This document shows, one piece after another, positions 60,361 to 64,000 of a DNA stretch of 64,000 nt (position 1 is its first letter; every line of letters starts with the position of its first letter). The translations under genes and the position numbers were made by a program. The stretch spans positions 1 through 64,000 of the forward strand of contig CACITX010000001.1 of NCBI GenBank assembly GCA_902589705.1. Direction: 5' to 3'. Under the pieces are notes generated by a model. The model worked only from the letters and a program-made list of their open reading frames with translations, did not search any database and was not told where the DNA came from. Source of the DNA: an uncultured Pelagibacteraceae bacterium. GTDB lineage: Bacteria > Pseudomonadota > Alphaproteobacteria > Pelagibacterales > Pelagibacteraceae.

Positions 60361-60677
60361 TGGAAATAAAAGATAAAATAAAAAATTTAATTGATGATAA
60401 TCAAGTTTGTTTATTTATGAAAGGCACGCCAGACGCTCCTCAGTGTGGCTTTTCAATGGCGGTGGCTAATGTACTCAAACATCTTAATGTAAATTTTAAA
60501 GGAATAAATGTTTTGGAAGATGAAAATTTAAGACAAGGTATTAAAGATTTTAGTGATTGGCCCACTATACCCCAACTTTATGTTAAGCAAGAATTCGTTG
60601 GTGGATGCGATATTGTTAAAGAAATGTTTGAAAAAGGTGAACTTAAAAAACTTTTTCAAGAAAAAAAGATAATTTAA
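60360..60677 (+). CDS. grxD: Monothiol glutaredoxin, Grx4 type
   Basis: A 105-residue monothiol glutaredoxin with the active site CGFS (Cys29-Ser32) in KGTPDAPQCGFSM. WPTIPQLYVKQEFVGGCDIV is the glutathione-binding block. It binds a bridging [2Fe-2S] cluster with glutathione, alone or with BolA. The stop codon abuts the convergent rpsD stop, and the terminator-like T run for rpsD falls inside its last codons. Confidence 0.96.
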   Translation: MEIKDKIKNLIDDNQVCLFMKGTPDAPQCGFSMAVANVLKHLNVNFKGINVLEDENLRQGIKDFSDWPTIPQLYVKQEFVGGCDIVKEMFEKGELKKLFQEKKII

Positions 60678-60683
60678 TTATCT
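60661..60683 (-). terminator. Possible rpsD terminator inside the 3' end of grxD
   Basis: On the minus strand, AGATAA (60683-60678) and TTATCT (60672-60667) form a 6 bp stem with a 5-base loop. It is followed by a run of T (60667-60661). It begins at the rpsD stop codon. The stem is short and AT-rich, so this is tentative. Confidence 0.4.
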
Positions 60684-61295
60684 AGAGTAGTATTCAATTA
60701 CTAAACTCGGTTCCATTATTACAGGGAAAGGAACTTCTGCAAATTTCGGGACTCTTAAAAGTTTTGCAGTTTTATTTTTATCATCCAATTTAATATATTC
60801 AGGAACATCTCTCTCTTTACTTTGCAAAGAGCCATCAATTATATTTAATTTTTTTGATTTTTCTCTCACTTCGATTAAATCTGTACTGCTAACTATGTAG
60901 CTAGCAATATTAACTCTTTTTTTATTAACTTTAATATGACCATGATTTATCATTTGTCGTGCTGCAAAAACGGTAGGTGCAAATTTTGCTCTGTAAATTA
61001 CTGTATCAAGTCTACTCTCTAATAAAGCAATTAAATTTTCGGTAGTATCACCTCTTTTAGAAAGAGCTTTTCTGTAAATGTTTCTAAACTGTCGTTCATT
61101 GATATTACCATAATATGCTTTTAGTTTTTGTTTTGCTTGCAACTGAATACCATAATCCGTTGGTTTGCCTTTTTTATTTTGGCCATGTTGACCTGGAGGA
61201 TATGCGCGAGAGTTAAATGGACTTTTTGGCCTACCCCACAAATTAGCTTTAAGTCTACGATCTACTTTATGTTTAGATTTAAGTCTTTTTGTCAT
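60678..61295 (-). CDS. rpsD: 30S ribosomal protein S4
   Basis: A 205-residue S4, a primary 16S rRNA binder. [20 protein letters not shown] is the N-terminus, [16 protein letters not shown] the core, and [20 protein letters not shown] the S4 RNA-binding domain. It lies outside the alpha cluster, unlike in E. coli, and has its own strong promoter (61310-61337). Confidence 0.97.
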   Translation of the reverse strand: MTKRLKSKHKVDRRLKANLWGRPKSPFNSRAYPPGQHGQNKKGKPTDYGIQLQAKQKLKAYYGNINERQFRNIYRKALSKRGDTTENLIALLESRLDTVIYRAKFAPTVFAARQMINHGHIKVNKKRVNIASYIVSSTDLIEVREKSKKLNIIDGSLQSKERDVPEYIKLDDKNKTAKLLRVPKFAEVPFPVIMEPSLVIEYYSR

Positions 61296-61309
61296 ATTTA
61301 ATGATTGTG

Positions 61310-61337
61310 TTTATAAGCGCTAAGATTAATTTGTCAA
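61310..61337 (-). promoter_or_regulatory. Promoter for rpsD
   Basis: Minus-strand -35 TTGACA (61337-61332), 16 bp spacer, -10 TATAAA (61315-61310). The -35 is a perfect consensus and the -10 matches 5 of 6. The -35 begins directly after the trmJ stop. The predicted start is about 8 nt before the rpsD ATG, so the leader is very short. Confidence 0.65.
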
Positions 61338-62063
61338 TTAAGCTTTATTCTTTTTTTTGCTCAGAGAGCTAAAAATACTTGCTAAAATCCTCAGTTCTTT
61401 ATCATTTGGTTGTAATTTATAAACTAAATTATTTATATTTAATAACATTGAATGTTTTTTTTCTTTAGGTTTAAAAAAGTCCTTTTCTTCTAAAAGAGAC
61501 ACTAAATGTCTTACTATAGCTGAAATCTTAGCTTTAGATGAAATTTTCAAATTTAAAGTATTATTTTTTATTTTATTTGCATTAATTAATTTAAATATTT
61601 CATAACAAATAACAGTTAATGAATGAGATAAATTTAGGGATTTGAATTTTGAAGATGTTGGAATCTGTAAAACATAATTTGAGTATGATAAATCTTTATT
61701 TGATAGCCCTGAAGCTTCAGGGCCAAACATAAGTCCAATATTTAGGTTTGTTTTTTTTTTTATAATATTTTGAAAATTTTCAATAGATATATGCTTTTTA
61801 TTAATATCTCTTTGTCTAGCACTTAATGCAATAACTAAATTAAAAGGTTCAATTGCTTTTTCTAGGCTATTAAATACTTTTGCTTTATCGATTATATCAT
61901 ACGCACCAACAGAAGTTGCTTTGGTCTTATGATTTGGAAAACTAATTTTTGGACTAACAATATGAAGTTTTGAAAATCCAAAGTTTTTCATTGATCTTGC
62001 GCATGCACCTATATTTTCCCCTAGTTGGGTTTTCACAAGAATAAATCCAAATTTATTTTTCAT
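61338..62063 (-). CDS. trmJ: TrmJ-like tRNA 2'-O-methyltransferase (SPOUT)
   Basis: A 241-residue SPOUT methyltransferase. The N-terminal FILVKTQLGENIGACARSMKNFG, quoted here at its first 20 residues or fewer in FILVKTQLGENIGACARSMK, is the TrmJ pattern. GLMFGPEASGLSNKDL and LNLSHSLTVICYEIF form the knot and SAM site. E. coli TrmJ methylates position 32 of some tRNAs; the exact target is inferred. It overlaps cimA by 11 bp. Confidence 0.88.
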   Translation of the reverse strand: MKNKFGFILVKTQLGENIGACARSMKNFGFSKLHIVSPKISFPNHKTKATSVGAYDIIDKAKVFNSLEKAIEPFNLVIALSARQRDINKKHISIENFQNIIKKKTNLNIGLMFGPEASGLSNKDLSYSNYVLQIPTSSKFKSLNLSHSLTVICYEIFKLINANKIKNNTLNLKISSKAKISAIVRHLVSLLEEKDFFKPKEKKHSMLLNINNLVYKLQPNDKELRILASIFSSLSKKKNKA

Positions 62064-63657
62064 TTAGATTTGCAGGAGCTTTTTCTTTGTAAAGTTTATA
62101 ATCTAAGCTATCTATCAAAGCCTTAAATGAAGCCTCTATAATGTTAGGTGAAACTCCAATAGTGAACCAGCTTTTACCTGTATTATCAGTACTTTCAATT
62201 AAAACACGTGTAGTTGCTTCAGTTCCTGTATTTAATATTCTTACTTTATAATCTAGTAATTTAAGATCTGAAAAATAATTATAATATTTTTCCACTTTTT
62301 TAAAATTAGATCTAATTGCATTATCTAAAGCATTAACTGGGCCATTTCCTTCACCATTACATTCTATTTTTTTTTTATCTATTAAAAAAACAACGTTTGC
62401 TTTTGTGGTAATATTTTTAGATTTTGAAACATTTACGTTATAACTTTCAACTTTTAGATATTCAGGAACTTTGCCAAGCAATCTATTGGCTAATAATTCA
62501 AAAGAGGCATCGGCTCCATCATATGAATAGCCACTGAACTCCCTCTCTTTAACTTCATTTAAAATTTTTTGTACCTTTTTATCTTTAGAGTCAATTTTTA
62601 CACCATAAGCTTCAAGCCTAGATAAAATATTGGAACGACCAGCTTGGTTTGAAACTATAATATTTCTATGATTCCCAATTAATTTAGGATCAATATGCTC
62701 ATAAGTTTTCGGGTCTTTTTTAACTGCAGAAACATGTAAGCCTCCTTTGTGAGAAAAAGCAGATGCTCCTACGTATGGTAAATTCTTATTTGGTTTTCTA
62801 TTTAATATTTCATCTAATAGTCTAGAACAATCTGTTAAAGAACTTAGTTTTTCTTTTTTAATATTTACATCAAATTTTTCACTAAAAGATTTCTTTAAAG
62901 ATAAAGTTGGTATGATAGACATTAAATTAGCATTTCCACACCTTTCTCCTAGACCATTAATAGTTCCTTGAACTTGTCTGACCCCTGCTTGAATTGCTAC
63001 CAAAGAATTGGCGACAGCATTCTCGGTATCATTATGCGCGTGTATACCTAAATTTTCTCCTGGGATTATTTTTGTGACTTTGGAAACAATTTCTCCTATC
63101 TCATGAGGTAACGTTCCACCATTCGTGTCACAAAGAACTATCCATCTTGCGCCTTGATCATATGCATTTTTTAAACAATCTAATGCGTAATTAGAGTTTG
63201 CTTTAAAGCCATCAAAAAAATGTTCTGCATCAAATAAAAATTCTTTTTTATTTTTAATTACATGTTTTGCTGTCTCTTTTATGTTCTCTAAATTATCCTC
63301 ATTTTTAATTCCCAAAGCAGTTTTGACATGAAAATCCCATGCTTTACCTACAACGCAGACAGCTGGACATGATGCATTGATTAAAGGTGAGAGAGATGGA
63401 TCATTTTCAGCACTTCGACCTGTTTTTTTTGTCATTCCAAAAGCGGTAAATATAGATTTATTTAAATTAAGTGGCTTAGAAAAAAATTCTGTATCAACAG
63501 GATTAGCTCCTGGCCATCCGCCCTCTATATAATCGATGCCAATTTCTGATAAAATCTTTGCAATTTTATTTTTATCTTCTAAAGAAAAATCAACCCCTTC
63601 AGTCTGAGCTCCATCTCTTAAAGTTGTATCAAAAATATATATTATATCTTTGCTCAT
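62053..63657 (-). CDS. cimA: (R)-citramalate synthase (CimA-type)
   Basis: A 534-residue DRE-TIM metallolyase. FDTTLRDGAQTEGVDFSLED with the catalytic Asp/Arg opens the barrel, and GIHAHNDTENAVANS has the metal HxH pair. EFSGYSYDGADASFELL precedes the LeuA-type regulatory C-terminal domain (about residues 400-525). The length and GAQTEGVDFS form fit the citramalate synthase group rather than isopropylmalate synthase. It would make the isoleucine precursor from pyruvate and acetyl-CoA without threonine. It overlaps cysS by four bases. Confidence 0.85.
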   Translation of the reverse strand: MSKDIIYIFDTTLRDGAQTEGVDFSLEDKNKIAKILSEIGIDYIEGGWPGANPVDTEFFSKPLNLNKSIFTAFGMTKKTGRSAENDPSLSPLINASCPAVCVVGKAWDFHVKTALGIKNEDNLENIKETAKHVIKNKKEFLFDAEHFFDGFKANSNYALDCLKNAYDQGARWIVLCDTNGGTLPHEIGEIVSKVTKIIPGENLGIHAHNDTENAVANSLVAIQAGVRQVQGTINGLGERCGNANLMSIIPTLSLKKSFSEKFDVNIKKEKLSSLTDCSRLLDEILNRKPNKNLPYVGASAFSHKGGLHVSAVKKDPKTYEHIDPKLIGNHRNIIVSNQAGRSNILSRLEAYGVKIDSKDKKVQKILNEVKEREFSGYSYDGADASFELLANRLLGKVPEYLKVESYNVNVSKSKNITTKANVVFLIDKKKIECNGEGNGPVNALDNAIRSNFKKVEKYYNYFSDLKLLDYKVRILNTGTEATTRVLIESTDNTGKSWFTIGVSPNIIEASFKALIDSLDYKLYKEKAPANLNEK

Positions 63658-64000
63658 TTAAATTTCCAGGTAGTTTTTCCTTTTTTATCTTCAATGATCA
63701 CCCCATTACTTACTAATTCGTCTCTTATTCTATCAGCAAGTTTATAATCTCCTTTTTGTTTTGCGATCGATCTTTCTTTAATTTTTTTTTCAATAAAATC
63801 ATCTGATATATTTTTATTTACTTTTTTTAATTCTTCCCACTCTTTTTTTGTCAGATCAAATAAACCAATTAATTTACAAGCGCTATTAAAAAGTTTTTTA
63901 CTTTTTTCATCTCCTTTATTAGCATTTGTAAAAAATTCATGAATTTTAGCAATGAAACCAGGAGTATTTAAATCATCTAACAAAATATCTATCTCTTTCA
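63654..64000 (-). CDS. cysS: Cysteinyl-tRNA synthetase, C-terminal part
   Basis: The frame is open to the window edge; about 115 C-terminal residues are visible and the catalytic domain is outside. LLDDLNTPG at the visible start is the conserved helical block before the anticodon-binding domain. ERSIAKQKGDYKLADRIRDELVSNGVIIEDKKG is the classic CysS C-terminus, given here at its key part KGDYKLADRIRDEL. The TTG near 63981 is an internal codon, not a start. Confidence 0.9.
   Translation of the reverse strand, partial: KEIDILLDDLNTPGFIAKIHEFFTNANKGDEKSKKLFNSACKLIGLFDLTKKEWEELKKVNKNISDDFIEKKIKERSIAKQKGDYKLADRIRDELVSNGVIIEDKKGKTTWKFK

Noticed and set aside
1-64000. CRISPR array, prophage, insertion sequence or toxin-antitoxin module
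   Set aside because: No spaced direct repeats, transposase, integrase or phage gene seen; the whole window is housekeeping-dense.

Overview
The window is a 64 kb piece of a very AT-rich, tightly packed bacterial chromosome that I read as SAR11 (Pelagibacterales, Alphaproteobacteria). This rests on the extreme A+T and lysine/asparagine-rich proteome, gaps that are mostly 0-20 bp, one tuf gene, a C-minus S14, a class I PyrB plus PyrC-like pair, PurS/PurQ/small PurL, and purL-bolA-grxD order. It is recognition from sequence, not a database search. I see no rRNA, CRISPR array, insertion sequence or phage gene. No stretch over 300 bp lacks a gene; the longest gaps are 35898-36046 and 48665-48797, and both look regulatory.

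Layout. 1-1487: the end of an amino-acid ABC transporter (binding protein, permease). 1490-7622 (minus): gatC-gatA-gatB, then an O-methyltransferase, the tRNA hydroxylase TrhO and a MATE exporter. This is largely a tRNA-centred operon. 7675-14087 (plus): ruvX, pyrB, a dihydroorotase-like gene lacking metal ligands, plsY, topA and a RidA-family gene. 14080-16200 (minus): ugd and galU, which make UDP-glucuronate. Then panC (plus), mgtE (minus) and lipB (plus), the last split by a one-base frameshift. 19088-48664 (minus): one almost gap-free informational block, read from its promoter as tRNA-Tyr, tRNA-Gly, tuf, tRNA-Trp, secE, nusG, rplKAJL, rpoBC, rpsLG, fusA, the S10, spc and alpha ribosomal clusters, and rluC. 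48798-52722: rlmB, tRNA-Thr, nadK, two glycosyltransferases and tRNA-Leu. 52719-60677: cinA N-domain protein, then sfsA, map, the purine genes purB-purC-purS-purQ-purL, bolA and grxD. 60678-64000 (minus): rpsD, trmJ-like, cimA and the end of cysS.

How it fits together. Most of the window serves translation: ribosomal proteins, elongation factors, RNA polymerase, Sec translocon, tRNAs, tRNA amidation and tRNA/rRNA modification. The rest supplies pyrimidines, purines, pantothenate, lipoate, isoleucine precursor and cell-envelope sugars. Five sites before translation genes share a -35 like TTGACW, an exact 16 bp spacer and a -10 like TATAAA, most with a CG-rich stretch just after it. The observations I rate highest are the TrhO/O-methyltransferase pair (a possible 5-methoxyuridine wobble pathway), the lipB frameshift at a poly-A run, the degenerate dihydroorotase next to pyrB, and the shared promoter architecture.
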